Assembly (NCBI RefSeq): GCF_900142135.1 | Contig: NZ_FQZU01000009.1 | Coordinates: forward strand, 1-64,000 | Source: Desulfatibacillum alkenivorans DSM 16219 | GTDB lineage: Bacteria > Desulfobacterota > Desulfobacteria > Desulfobacterales > Desulfatibacillaceae | Direction: 5' to 3' | DNA length: 64,000 nt | In this document: piece after piece, positions 43,647-53,392 of the stretch | Layout: the number at the start of each line of letters is the position of its first letter | How positions within the stretch are numbered: the first letter of the stretch is position 1 | Program-made: the position numbers and the translations under genes | The notes under the pieces: model-generated | Database searches by the model: none | Told to the model about the DNA's origin: nothing | The model's input: only the letters and a program-made list of their open reading frames with translations

Positions 43647-44594
43647 ATGAGCCAAGCCTACGACTATGTTTGCACCGGCCTTACCATCCTGGACATTTTG
43701 GGCAGGCATATCGCCCAGATTCCGCCGGGAGGCAAAACCGAAATCATTGAGCAAATCCGGATTACCGCCGCCGGGACCGCAGCAGGCCCGGCCGTGATCG
43801 GCGCCAGGTACGGCCTGAAAACCGCCCTGGTGGGCGCTATTGGCAGCGACGACATGGGCTTCATTTTGGAAACCATGCTGAAAAATAACGGCGTGGACGC
43901 CTCCCTGCTCCAGCGCAGGACCGACATGCCCACCGCAGCCACCATGCTGGCCGTGGCCCCGGACGGTCAACGGCCCAATTTTCACGCCATCGGCGCGTCG
44001 GTCATGCTGGAGCTGGATCAGGCCCGTACAGACGCCATTGTCAACAGCCGTTTCGTCCATTGGGGCGGGGTGGGGACCATGCTCATGCTGGACGGCGGTC
44101 CGGGCGCCCAAGTCCTTAAGCAAGCCTCCGAAAACGGCGCGGTGATCACCTGCGACTTCATAACCCCCGGCCCCGGAAGCCTGGACGCCCTCAAGCTGGT
44201 TATGCCTTATGTGGATTATTTCATGCCCAGCCTGGACGAAGCCATGGAAGTCGCCGAGACGTCCAATGCCGACGACACCGCCAAGTTTTATATGGACGCG
44301 GGCGCCAAGGCCTGCATTTTGAAGGACGGCGCCAAAGGCTCGCTGCTTTACGCCAACGGCGGCAAAACCCGCATACCGGCCTTAAAGGTGGACGTGCTGG
44401 ACACCACCGGCTGCGGAGACGCCTATTGCGCGGGATTCGCCGCGGGCCTGGCCCAGGGTTGGGACCCGGAAAAAGCCTGCCGATTCGCCGCGGCCGCCTC
44501 CGCCCTGGTAGCCACAGGCCTGGGCAGCGACGCCGGCGTTACGGACTTTCAGTCCACCCTGGACGCCATGGAAAACCTGGAGACCCTGGATTGA
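43647..44594 (+). CDS. PfkB-family carbohydrate kinase
   Basis: A 315-aa ribokinase-type sugar kinase. Visible are the N-terminal glycine-rich substrate region (ITAAGTAAGPAVIGARYGLKT), a middle KDGAKGSLLYA and the C-terminal catalytic/anion-hole motif DTTGCGDAYCAGFAAGL, in which the Asp of GCGD is the base. The substrate cannot be told from sequence; ribose, adenosine, fructose derivatives or KDG are all possible. The start is the ATG 7 nt after AGGGGGG (43633-43639). Confidence 0.88.
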   Translation: MSQAYDYVCTGLTILDILGRHIAQIPPGGKTEIIEQIRITAAGTAAGPAVIGARYGLKTALVGAIGSDDMGFILETMLKNNGVDASLLQRRTDMPTAATMLAVAPDGQRPNFHAIGASVMLELDQARTDAIVNSRFVHWGGVGTMLMLDGGPGAQVLKQASENGAVITCDFITPGPGSLDALKLVMPYVDYFMPSLDEAMEVAETSNADDTAKFYMDAGAKACILKDGAKGSLLYANGGKTRIPALKVDVLDTTGCGDAYCAGFAAGLAQGWDPEKACRFAAAASALVATGLGSDAGVTDFQSTLDAMENLETLD

Positions 44595-44896
44595 TAACGA
44601 TGAATCCCCGTTTCCGGGAGTGGGTCGCGATGATTGCAAAACGACAGCAATCATCCCGCCGCCGCCCTTCCCGGAAATCTCAAGCGCCCTGGAATTTTCG
44701 TTCACCTCGAAAAATCGTCATCCCGGCAAGGGCGATCCGCTTTTCAGGATCGTCCGCAAGCCGGGCCCCAGTGTCCTTTTGGACTTGCCATGGACCTTGC
44801 TTGAACGCAAGCTGGTATGAGGCGGCGAATGGCGCCAACTGCGGAGTCCATGGCGGCCGCCAAGTAATTAGACTGGGTGCTTCGGGTTATGGGGCC
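44595..44896. repeat. Gene-free stretch with nested palindromes
   Basis: A long composite hairpin has outer arms tttccggga (44611-44619) and tcccggaaa (44669-44677) and inner arms gatgattgc (44629-44637) and gcaatcatc (44647-44655). A second nested palindrome has cccggc (44722-44727) with gccggg (44760-44765) and, inside, cgatcc (44733-44738) with ggatcg (44747-44752). The second resembles the widespread 'GTCATCCCGGC...GCCGGG' interspersed repeats; a related unit is at 54143-54170. The first may also terminate the pfkB transcript. Confidence 0.5.
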
Positions 44897-46831
44897 TCAT
44901 CTCTCCAGCTTTCTCAAGACACGCACCATTTTATGCCTGGAGCGATACTCCTTGATAAGTTGCTGGTGGTAGGCAAGCCATTCCTTTTTCCTGCCCAAAT
45001 CGCCGTATGTTTTCTTGAGCATCAGCAGGAATTCCCCCGCCTTCTGGTAGGCCTGGGAACTTTTTTGCTCAATGTATTCGGTGATTTGGCCCTGAATTAT
45101 TTCAATCGCCAGCTCCGGATGGGATTTTGTTAATGATTCGGCAAGAGAGGCTCCGATCTCCGCACATCCCCCTTTTTTCTCCTTTTGGCAGCGCCTGTAT
45201 TCCCGTATGGCGTCGTCGATGCGATTTTCCTGGACAGCCGTATTAATCAATAAGGAGTAATAGGGAAAGCCGGCTTTCCAGTTTTTGTTTTTTGGCAATA
45301 CAAACCAGGGCTGTGGAAGCCCGCCGTCCTTATTCTCTTCGTAAAGGCTTTGAGGCCTTTTCCCGGTATCCAGGTATTCCAACAAACCCTTTTGCACGGA
45401 AGGCCAAACATTCAACTCCTCCGCCATGCCCCGGATGAATTCATACCCGTCCAAGGCTGGCCTGAAATAGAATTTTTCCACAACCAGGGCCAATGCCTGC
45501 AGTTCGTCTCCTTGCTCTTCCGCAATCGCAGCAAGGCTGTTGAATAGCGACCATGCTGCGGGGTTGGGCGTCTTCATCAGTTTTTTCAAGCCGGCGACAA
45601 TGCAGTTAACGGCTTTTTCCGAATTGCCAGTGCTTTTATGGAAGGCAATCAGATGGGAATAGTTCCCGGTAGCTTGGGCGATGTACTCCAATGCCTTCTC
45701 AAAAATCCCTTTTCCGGCTTTATACCCGGAAATTTCAAGCCATTTCAATAACATGGCTTCCTTGTGCTCACGAACAAAGCCTTTTTCGTTCTTTGAGATC
45801 AGGGCTTTCAGCATTTCTTTAAGCGCGTTGGCTGCGTAGCCCCAGTCTTTCCTGGTGAAATCCCCTTTTTCCAGGACATACTCTTCTTCATCCAGGAGGC
45901 AAAGGGCATCTTCCAGGTACCTGTTGATGATCCAGACCAGCTTCTCCCCTGACGGCATGGATGACTGTATGCAGGCCTTTACGGCGACCTCCATGCAATC
46001 CGCCGTAAGCAGCCTGAAATAATCTCTTTGGTTGTCATCTTCAAAATATACGATTTCGGGGACTCTTTCCCATAGCTGCATGCCTAAATCGACAACCGCG
46101 TCCGCCTGTCCTGATTCCACCAGTTTTTCCATCAATTCCCTTAAGGAAATCAGTTCCCGGGCGACATCATCCGGCTCCCAAAGATCCTCAAGCAAATACA
46201 TGAGTTTGTCCAGTTCACGGTCCAGGGCCTTTTCAATCCGGGCCGGGTTTCCGGACGCCAAATTCATGTGGTCAACGAAATCCTCGTAAATATCCTCGTC
46301 TAAAGAAGCGACTTTCACCACCAGGTCTATGATCTCCTGCTTTTTCATCTTCTTCAGGCTGTTAGCAAAGGAGGCGGGAGGCTCGAACTTTTCCAATTCA
46401 TGGTAAACGCCCGGGACGTCATCCTCAGCTTCGTCGTTCCACTCGTCCTCGTCTTCATAGTCGTCCGGGGAAGAAAAAAGCAATTTGTCCATATCCAGCC
46501 CCTGGATGTCCAGTTGCGGGAGGCTCCGGCCTTCCAGGGCGGCCTCGCGGCAGGTCCATAAAAGAGCCGCGGCGTGTTCGCATGGGACGCCCCTGGGGGA
46601 GCAGGTGCACATCGTCAGGATATCCCCGGTCGGGGCCATCACAATGGAGACCCCATGGGGCTCCCCTTGGGTCAGTACTATGGCGACGGCGCCGCGATTC
46701 TCCACGGTCATCACATCTCTGAGCAGGCTCATTATCTTTCGGGCCTTGCCGGCTTTCTTCTCGCCCGCCCACTTAACCATTTCCTCCCAGGACAGCTTTT
46801 TTAAACCTTCCGTCCAGTCATAGGACTGCAT
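44897..46831 (-). CDS. SWIM zinc-finger protein
   Basis: A 644-aa protein with an N-terminal SWIM finger (CTCSPRGVPCEH, CxCxnCxH, near residue 75-86). An acidic linker follows (SPDDYEDEDEWNDEAEDD), then a long all-helical region of about 500 residues resembling TPR/HEAT-like repeats. SWIM fingers bind DNA or protein partners. This domain order is common in bacterial proteins of unknown role, sometimes paired with helicases or MoxR/VWA genes, none of which is here. Ribosome site AAGGAG. The orphan acyl-CoA-dehydrogenase domain gene lies immediately upstream. Confidence 0.85.
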   Translation of the reverse strand: MQSYDWTEGLKKLSWEEMVKWAGEKKAGKARKIMSLLRDVMTVENRGAVAIVLTQGEPHGVSIVMAPTGDILTMCTCSPRGVPCEHAAALLWTCREAALEGRSLPQLDIQGLDMDKLLFSSPDDYEDEDEWNDEAEDDVPGVYHELEKFEPPASFANSLKKMKKQEIIDLVVKVASLDEDIYEDFVDHMNLASGNPARIEKALDRELDKLMYLLEDLWEPDDVARELISLRELMEKLVESGQADAVVDLGMQLWERVPEIVYFEDDNQRDYFRLLTADCMEVAVKACIQSSMPSGEKLVWIINRYLEDALCLLDEEEYVLEKGDFTRKDWGYAANALKEMLKALISKNEKGFVREHKEAMLLKWLEISGYKAGKGIFEKALEYIAQATGNYSHLIAFHKSTGNSEKAVNCIVAGLKKLMKTPNPAAWSLFNSLAAIAEEQGDELQALALVVEKFYFRPALDGYEFIRGMAEELNVWPSVQKGLLEYLDTGKRPQSLYEENKDGGLPQPWFVLPKNKNWKAGFPYYSLLINTAVQENRIDDAIREYRRCQKEKKGGCAEIGASLAESLTKSHPELAIEIIQGQITEYIEQKSSQAYQKAGEFLLMLKKTYGDLGRKKEWLAYHQQLIKEYRSRHKMVRVLRKLER

Positions 46832-46875
46832 GGACCTTTCTCCTTTTGATGCAAGCGGCGTCAGGTGGACGCCTT

Positions 46876-47220
46876 TTAGTCCTTAAAAAAATCCGGCTGC
46901 ATTTCCACGGTAATGGGGTCCGAACCCGTCAGCCGGGGGGCCAGCGCCCGGGTCTTGGGCGTTTCATACGCGAAAAAGTACCGGAACGCATGGATTTTGC
47001 CAAGGTGGAATTTCTTCTCCGAGGCGGATTTGGCCTTTTTCAGCCCTACCTTAGCGGCCAATGCCTGGACCATCCATTGCCAGGCCGCCGCTGTTACGCC
47101 CATCATTTCCAGAAACAGGGCGGCGTCGGAAAGGAATATCTCCACGCCGCCCTTGCTTGCCGCGTCGATTAAATTAATCAACACGTCCTGAACCCGCTCC
47201 GGGCCTTGATTCAGGCGCAT
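46876..47220 (-). CDS. Orphan acyl-CoA dehydrogenase C-terminal domain
   Basis: A 114-aa protein that matches only the extra C-terminal domain found at the end of some long acyl-CoA dehydrogenases: AALFLEMMGVTAAAWQWM, then FHLGKIHAFRYFFAYE, TPKTRALAPRL and EMQPDFF. The flavin and substrate domains are missing. Upstream is a stop codon next to the ATG and then the divergent radical SAM promoter region, with no trace of the rest. It may be a relic of a longer gene or a stand-alone accessory subunit. No ribosome site is visible. Confidence 0.75.
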   Translation of the reverse strand: MRLNQGPERVQDVLINLIDAASKGGVEIFLSDAALFLEMMGVTAAAWQWMVQALAAKVGLKKAKSASEKKFHLGKIHAFRYFFAYETPKTRALAPRLTGSDPITVEMQPDFFKD

Positions 47221-47362
47221 CTAAAATTGGGTTAATACGCCAGACAAGGATGGGTATGGACGGAGGAATAGGCATGAAATAATCCCCCCTATATGGTATG
47301 TACCTCAAAAGGCTTTTGATTGGCAACCCATGGATGTACGGCCCAAAACAAGGAGGGGGATT

Positions 47363-48607
47363 ATGGAATTTGCACCCATGAACGGTAAGCAGCTTTACGG
47401 GATTCGGCGTCTGGCGGCCAACCTGAAAATCGGCATGCACCCGGAGCTGAAAGGCATGACCATCAAGCAAAAGCTGGCATTGAACCACCTTTCCGGCCAG
47501 AGCAAGCTGACCAAACTGGGCAGCGAATACTATTCCAACACCTTTACGCCTTATTTTCCCTCCCCGGCCTACGACCGGTTTTTGCAGGGGCTTCGATCCA
47601 TTATCAAAAACAAGCCCTGGCCCGTGGTGACCAACTTCGCCGTCACCGCCAAATGCTGCTGCAACTGCTGGCACTGCTCTTTTGCGGACCGCGACAAAAA
47701 GGATAAGCTCACCCTGGACGTCATGAAAAACGCCGTCAAACAGGTGCAGGATCTTGGCGCCAGCGTCATCGGCCTTACCGGCGGCGAGCCCCTCTTGCGC
47801 AAGGACCTGGAGGAGATCATCGCCTCCATTGACGAACGCTCCATGCCCATCATGTTCACCACCGGGTTTGAACTCACCCGGGAGAGGGTGCGGGATTTGA
47901 AAAAGGCGGGGTTGAAAATTCCCGTCATCAGCCTGGATCATTACACGCCGGAAATCCACGACAAAGGCCGAAACCGCAAAGGCATGTTCGACACGGCCCT
48001 CAAAGCCATCGAGTTGTTCAAGTCCGAAGGCTTTTACACGGCGGTCTCCTTTGTGCCCAGCCGGGAGCTTGTGAGCGACCGCAAGGAAATTTTCAAGGTC
48101 ATGCGCTTTTTCAAGCATATCGGCGTTAACGACATGCGCCTGACCTCGCCCATCCTGGCCGGCAAACTGACCGAGCACCCGGACGACCTCCTGACCAAAG
48201 AAAACGTCCAAACCATCTTTGAAATCCAGAAGCAAAGCACCAAAACGCCCGGCCTGCCCGGCGTGTTCGCCTACGATTATTTTGAAAGCAAGCATTTTTA
48301 CGGCTGCGGAGCAGGATACAACTACATGTTCATCGACTCCCAGGGCAACGTGTGCCCGTGCGACTTCACCATGCTGTCCCTGGGCAACATCTTGGAGCGC
48401 CCTTTGGCCGACATCTGGGAGGAAACCAGTAAAAAGTTCCACAAGCCGGGAAACACCTGCTACGCCAATAAAATCGCAGCGGCCATCAAAGCCAAGAACC
48501 CGGAAAAATTCCCCATGAGCCGGGAAGACACCCTGGATATCATCCAAGAATGCCCGCCAGCCTCGCCAGACGAAACCCCCTGGCTGTACGAAAAAATGGG
48601 GGAGTGA
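47363..48607 (+). CDS. Radical SAM/SPASM-domain protein
   Basis: A 414-aa enzyme. The radical SAM cluster motif is CCCNCWHC (CX3CX2C, near residue 98), followed by GLTGGEPLLRKDLEEII. A C-terminal SPASM-type region contains CGAGYNYMFIDSQGNVCPCDF and further cysteines (CYANK, ECPP) that would hold auxiliary Fe-S clusters. Such enzymes modify peptides or proteins, or mature haem (the AhbC/AhbD type used by sulfate reducers). No precursor peptide is seen next to it. Start at the ATG with AGGAGGGGG directly upstream; the ATG at 47330 would place that site inside the gene. Confidence 0.85.
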   Translation: MEFAPMNGKQLYGIRRLAANLKIGMHPELKGMTIKQKLALNHLSGQSKLTKLGSEYYSNTFTPYFPSPAYDRFLQGLRSIIKNKPWPVVTNFAVTAKCCCNCWHCSFADRDKKDKLTLDVMKNAVKQVQDLGASVIGLTGGEPLLRKDLEEIIASIDERSMPIMFTTGFELTRERVRDLKKAGLKIPVISLDHYTPEIHDKGRNRKGMFDTALKAIELFKSEGFYTAVSFVPSRELVSDRKEIFKVMRFFKHIGVNDMRLTSPILAGKLTEHPDDLLTKENVQTIFEIQKQSTKTPGLPGVFAYDYFESKHFYGCGAGYNYMFIDSQGNVCPCDFTMLSLGNILERPLADIWEETSKKFHKPGNTCYANKIAAAIKAKNPEKFPMSREDTLDIIQECPPASPDETPWLYEKMGE

Positions 48608-48638
48608 GCCTTTTTAAGCGCGAGCCGGGTGAGAAAAC

Positions 48639-49103
48639 ATGATGGATTCAGTTCACATTATTGAGACGGCTCCGTCGGAAGCGCCCATGGATTTGCTTCT
48701 TCAGGCGGACCCCTCCGAATCGAAGATCAAAGTCTATTTAAACCGTTCCAGGTGTTTTATCGCAGCCTTGAACGGAGAATCCGTCGGGGCTTGCATTGTG
48801 CAGCCGATTGCACCGGGAGTGCACGAGTTGATGAATATCTCGGTCGCTCCGAGCCATCAAAAAATGGGCATCGGCGGAAAATTGCTGCGGCATGTCATCG
48901 AGTCCATTCGCGACGCAAAGGCTGAGCGGCTGGAAGTCGGAACGGGAACCTTCGGGTATCAACTGGCCTTTTACCAGCGCGAGGGATTCCGGGTGGATTC
49001 CATAGACAAGGATTTCTTCCTGCTGAATTACGAGGAACCCATCTATGAAGACGGGATTCAACTCAAGGACATGCTAAGGCTGGCGATAACGTTTACCAAG
49101 TAA
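48639..49103 (+). CDS. GNAT-family acetyltransferase
   Basis: A 154-aa single-domain GNAT enzyme. Motif A is visible as MNISVAPSHQKMGIGGKLLRHVI (Q/RxxGxG/A pyrophosphate loop: QKMGIGG, near residue 78), with motif B FGYQLAFYQREGF later. It is probably an amine or small-molecule acetyltransferase; the substrate is unknown. The double ATG start has only a weak ribosome site. Confidence 0.85.
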   Translation: MMDSVHIIETAPSEAPMDLLLQADPSESKIKVYLNRSRCFIAALNGESVGACIVQPIAPGVHELMNISVAPSHQKMGIGGKLLRHVIESIRDAKAERLEVGTGTFGYQLAFYQREGFRVDSIDKDFFLLNYEEPIYEDGIQLKDMLRLAITFTK

Positions 49104-49704
49104 TCCCGGTAGAATATAACCATTATCGAGTGACGCGCCCTGTAGGGCGCAGGGCTTGCCCTGCCCGTTTTTTCCCGATTGCTCGGCAATCGTTGTTTCG
49201 GGCGCGGCAAGCAGCGCTCCTACCTGGCGCGACAAGCAGCGCGCCTGCAATGTTTCCGCAACCGGCAGGGGGTGGATTTGCTGTGTAGTTGCAGGCCCCC
49301 GTGCCTGCCAAAACGCGCTTAGCGCGTTGTTCGAAATAGTTTCATGAGTCCAAACAGGTTGAATTTTGTAGGACGCCCGAAAACGGCGCGGTAACGTGGC
49401 TAGCCCCGGCGGAGCAGTATCCTGCCGAGGTCGCAGAGCGGTATGTTGTTCGGCCTTTCAAATAGTGGAATCCAAAAATCCTTTCGCACGCGCCGCCAAT
49501 ACAAAACCAGATGAACACAGGAATTCGATTGACAAAACAAAGGGACCCATTTAAATAGTGGCGTGGTGACATTTCTGGCATAACGATGGGTTCGTGATGC
49601 CAAAATTGATATAATGAAACAAGCGGATTCGCCAAGGCCTTTATTCGTTTTCATAGAAGAAAGCGCGCAAAGGCGCTTTAAGAACAATCCAAGGAGAGGA
49701 TGTC
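49104..49704. repeat. Gene-free region with a cluster of short palindromes
   Basis: About 600 bp. Between 49134 and 49328 there are several tight hairpins: gcgccc/gggcgc (49136-49151, loop tgta), aggg/ccct (49151-49162), cgattgc/gcaatcg (49176-49182 with 49186-49192, loop tcg) and aacgcgc/gcgcgtt (49312-49318 with 49322-49328, loop tta). The motif gacaagcagcgc/gcaagcagcgct is also repeated, near 49206 and 49229. Nothing codes convincingly. The promoter of fdhA should lie at about 49550-49690. Confidence 0.5.
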
Positions 49705-52467
49705 GTGAAACCGAGCTTTATCTTAAACGGAAGGACGGTCTCCTTTGTGAAGGGGCAATCCATCCTGGAAGCGGCGGAGGCGGCCAATGTGCCCATCCCC
49801 TCGCTTTGCCATATGAAGGGGGCTTCCCCCACGGGCAATTGCGGGGTGTGCGTGGTGGACATGAACGGAGAGGAAGTCCTGGCATGCTCCACGCCCGCCA
49901 ACGAGGGAATTGCGGTTCGCACCCAGACTCCCGCCATCGTGGCTTTGCGCAAGGAGCGCATCAAGGAGCTTCTGGACTCGGGCAACCACAATTGCGCCAT
50001 CGGATCGTCCGATAACGGCGATTGGGCCAATTTTCAGCAAAACGTGCAGGCCAGCGACGGCGCAACCGAGCTTTGCCCGGCGTGGGGCGACTGCCGCTTG
50101 CAGGAACTGGCCTACGAGTATCAGGTCACGGGCGGCGGCCATCAGGATTACACGGTCCGGCAATATCCCGAGAAAAAGGACGAGCCCCTGATCATCCGGG
50201 ATTACTCCCGCTGCATCCGTTGCGGACGCTGCGTGGCGGCCTGCAATGAAATCCAGGTGAACCTGGCCATTGACACGGGCTTCCTTGAGGAAGACCCCTT
50301 TTCCAATCCGGACAAGGCGTATCCCGTGGCCAAGGACAACTGCGTATACTGCGGCGAGTGCATCCAGGCCTGTCCGGTGGGCGCCCTGGTGGAAAGAAAA
50401 GCCCGGTATCAGTTCCGTCCCTGGAAAGCGGAGAAAATCCGCACCACCTGTCCTTACTGCGGCGTGGGCTGCCAGCAGATGCTCCACGTGGTGGACGGCA
50501 AGATCGCCAAGGTCACGGGCGTGGAGGAAGGCGCTCCCAACAAGGGCCGCCTGTGCGTCAAGGGGCGCTTCGGATACGACTTCATTTATTCCGACGAACG
50601 TTTGACCAATCCCCTGATCCGAAACAACGACGGGACTTTCCGGGACGCCTCCTGGGACGAGGCCCTGGATCTGGTGGCGAACAAGTTCAAGGAGGCCATC
50701 GACAAGTACGGGCCTGACTCCGTGGCCGGCGTAAGCTGCGCCAGGAGCATCAACGAAGACTCGTACCAGATGATGAAGCTGTTCAGGTCGGTGTTCAAGA
50801 CCAACAACATCGACCATTGTGCACGCACTTGACATGCCCCCACGGTCGCCGGTCTGGCGACAAGTTTTGGATCGGGCGCCATGACAAACTCTTTTGGCGA
50901 GTTCCACAAAGCCAAAATGTTCTTTGTCATTGGCTCTAATATGACAGAGGCCCACCCTGTGGCCTCCACCTTTCTTAAGAACGCCGTGCAAAGCGGGGCC
51001 AGGCTTATCGTGGCCGACCCCAGGGCTCACAAACTGGTGGATTTCGCGGAACTCCACTTGCCTTTGAAGGTGGGCTCGGACATCGCCCTGTTGAACGGGC
51101 TCATGCACGTGCTCATTAAGGAAGAACTGTACGACAAAAAATTTGTGCAATCCTGCACGGTGGACTTTGAAAACCTCAAAGCCCAGGCGGAGAATTATCC
51201 GCCGGAAAAAGCCGCGGAGATCACGGGCATTCCGGCCGAAAAGATCGTGGATGCAGCCCGGCGCCTGGCCTCGGTCAAGCCGGTCATGCTTTGCTACACC
51301 CTGGGCATCACCGAGCATACCTGCGGCAAGAACAACGTCATGTCCGTAGCCAATCTCCAGATGCTTTTGGGCAACATGGGCATGGAGTGCGGCGGCGTGA
51401 ACCCCCTGCGCGGCCAGAACAACGTGCAAGGCGCCTGCGACATGGGCGCACTGCCCAACGTCTACTGCGGATACCAGGCGGTCACCGATCCCAAGGCCAA
51501 GGAGAAGTTCGAAAAGGTCTGGGGCGTGGAAGGCTTGTCCGACAAGGTGGGGCTCATGATTCCCCAGATGATGGACGGCCTGGTGGATAAAAAAGTCCGG
51601 GCCTTTTACATCTTCGGCGAGAACCTGGCCAACACCGAACCGGATATCCGCAAGGTGGAGCACGAACTGGCCTCGGCGGAATTCCTGGTGGTCCAGGACA
51701 TCTTCCGGAACGAGACCACAAGATTCGCCCACGTGATCCTCCCGGGCTGCGCCTGGAGCGAGAACAACGGCACCTTCACCAACAGCGAACGCCGGGTGAA
51801 CCGGGTGCGCAAAGCCAGCGAGCCCCCTGGAATCTCCAAGCCCAACTGGTGGATATTCAAACAGATCGCCAAACGGTTCGGACATGAATGGGAATCCAGC
51901 ACCGGCCAGGAGATCTGGGATAACGAGGTTTCCGCGTTCTCCCCCAACTTCTTCGGCATCCGCTACAACCGGATCGAAGGGGACGGGCTCCAATGGCCCT
52001 GCACGGACGAATGCCACCCCGGAACTTCCTTCCTGCACAAGGAAGGCAAGTTCACCTGCGGCCTGGGCAACTTCCAGTCCGTGGAATGGACGCCCCCGGC
52101 AGAAGTGGAGTGCGAGGAATATCCCCTGGTTCTTTCCACGGGAAGGCGCTTGTACCATTATCACACGCGCACCCAGACGGGGCGCTGCGAAGGCCTGAAC
52201 GACCTTTTGGGCGAGGAAACCGCGGACATCTCCCTGGAAGACGCCGAGAACCTTGGCATCGAGGACAAGGAGTACATCAAGGTCAAGTCCCGCCGCGGAG
52301 AAGTCACGGTGCGCGCCAGGGTGACGCCCGAAGTGCCCAAGGGCATGGTGTGGATGGCCTTCCACTTCAGGGAAGGCAACGCTAACTGGCTGACCAACCC
52401 GGCATTCGACCCCGTGACCCTGACCGCGGAGTACAAGGCCTGCGCCGTGCGCATTGAAAAACAGTAA
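49705..52467 (+). CDS. fdhA: Selenocysteine formate dehydrogenase, alpha subunit with NuoG-like N-terminus
   Basis: A 920-aa molybdenum/tungsten formate dehydrogenase read through an in-frame UGA at 50830-50832. Sec376 lies in the family motif DHCART-U-HAPTVAGLA. N-terminus: a [2Fe-2S] domain (CHMKGASPTGNCGVC), then two [4Fe-4S] sites (CIRCGRCVAAC, CVYCGECIQAC), then the catalytic domain's own cluster (CPYCGVGC). The C-terminal MGD-binding domain has GRRLYHYHTRTQTGRC. The enzyme oxidises formate to CO2 or runs in reverse. No NuoE/F-like or membrane partner is adjacent, so it is probably cytoplasmic with ferredoxin as partner. The start is GTG behind AAGGAGAGG (49691-49699). A SECIS follows the UGA and a terminator follows the gene. 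Confidence 0.95.
50833..50880 (+). promoter_or_regulatory. SECIS element for UGA recoding in fdhA
   Basis: Twelve nt after the UGA, gtcgcc (50845-50850) and ggcgac (50856-50861) form a perfect 6-bp stem around loop ggtct. GGUCU is the same apical motif, with its G and U contacts for SelB, as in the E. coli fdhF SECIS, and the distance from UGA is almost the same. This supports selenocysteine insertion rather than termination. Confidence 0.88.
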
Positions 52468-52530
52468 CGGCGGAAACCTCCGCCTATACAAACAACTTGA
52501 CGATTGATCCCCAATCGGCAGGTCTGCTAA

Positions 52531-52575
52531 AAAAAGCCGGGCGGAGCGAGTTACTTGGCTCCGCCCGGGCTTTTT
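52531..52575. terminator. Bidirectional terminator between fdhA and the facing gene
   Basis: A stem of about 15 bp (aaaaagcc then gggcggagc, paired with gctccgcccgggcttttt, one bulged base) has an A-run on the left and a T-run on the right. It can stop transcription of fdhA on the plus strand and of the 248-aa gene on the minus strand. Confidence 0.88.
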
Positions 52576-52605
52576 AATCACAATGTATTCGGCCAAATAA
52601 CTAAA

Positions 52606-53352
52606 TCATTTTGGGTTGATCCAAAGCTGCTTTTTTATAACCCTTCTGCCTCCCTCAGTTTCAGGGAGTGGTAGCTCGCCTTCACCTTTGAACTCAACCA
52701 CTTCCCCATCTTCATAAGTGATTGTATACCTCCATTTTTGGGGGGCTTCTTCTTCAAATTCCTCATTATTTACCAAGTCTAAGGTTTCCATTTTGATGGC
52801 GGTGTAGCCGGTTTGGTCGTCGTGCCTGAAAATAATTTTGATATTTAGGCCTTTAGCGTTTTGTATTTCTGTTTTTAGCCCGCACTCAGGGTCCGCAAAG
52901 CAGTTATCAAATTTTTTCGCACGGTATCGACTGACAACCATACTTTCTAAAACTTGGAATGTTTCCCTGGCTTTCTCTGCATCCTCATGCTCTATAAATA
53001 TGATCCTTTCAGGGAGATTGCACTCCATTTTGCCGTGTAAGTATTCAGAATTTTGCATGAAAAATATATCTGCTTCGATCCCGATATCTTCCAGATTAGC
53101 CAAACTACTATATTCTGATAAAATCTCCTTTTTGGGGTTCTCTATCAAAACACCGCCTGGATAGGCGTCTTGAATTTCGTACAAGGTCATGGACCAGTCC
53201 AACTCAATCAGGTCTTGGAAGGACATTTTGTGCAGCACAGGTTCGTTCTTTTCTGACAAGTTATCAGCCACAGCGCCTTTGGCGCTCAAACATGGAATTA
53301 TGGCATTGAATAGAAAGGCGAGCAGGATGAAAACTCTAATCAGTCTCTTCAT
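52606..53352 (-). CDS. Secreted protein of unknown function
   Basis: A 248-aa protein with a clear signal peptide (VFILLAFLFNAIIPCLSA) and a mature part that is mildly acidic, with paired Cys (NCFADPEC). The family is not recognised. There is no lipobox and no TM helix after the signal, so it is probably periplasmic. The start is the ATG with AGGAGCT just upstream; 23 further codons upstream lack a ribosome site. Base composition here is more AT-rich than in the neighbours, which with the adjacent toxin pair hints at an acquired segment (52600-54250). Confidence 0.65.
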   Translation of the reverse strand: MKRLIRVFILLAFLFNAIIPCLSAKGAVADNLSEKNEPVLHKMSFQDLIELDWSMTLYEIQDAYPGGVLIENPKKEILSEYSSLANLEDIGIEADIFFMQNSEYLHGKMECNLPERIIFIEHEDAEKARETFQVLESMVVSRYRAKKFDNCFADPECGLKTEIQNAKGLNIKIIFRHDDQTGYTAIKMETLDLVNNEEFEEEAPQKWRYTITYEDGEVVEFKGEGELPLPETEGGRRVIKKQLWINPK

Positions 53353-53392
53353 AGCTCCTTCCTCCAAAAATGGTATAGAATTGAACAACTTG

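Noticed and set aside
49342-49687. Possible short minus-strand proteins between the GNAT gene and fdhA
   Set aside because: Two overlapping frames with no family similarity and no ribosome site, in a palindrome-rich intergenic region.
50830-50832. TGA read as a stop codon or disabling mutation in fdhA
   Set aside because: The frame continues intact for 545 codons, the context is the conserved Sec site, a SECIS hairpin follows and selA is nearby.
49723-52596. 957-codon open frame opposite the formate dehydrogenase gene
   Set aside because: Its composition is that of an antisense frame of a GC-biased gene. The sense strand carries every expected formate dehydrogenase motif.
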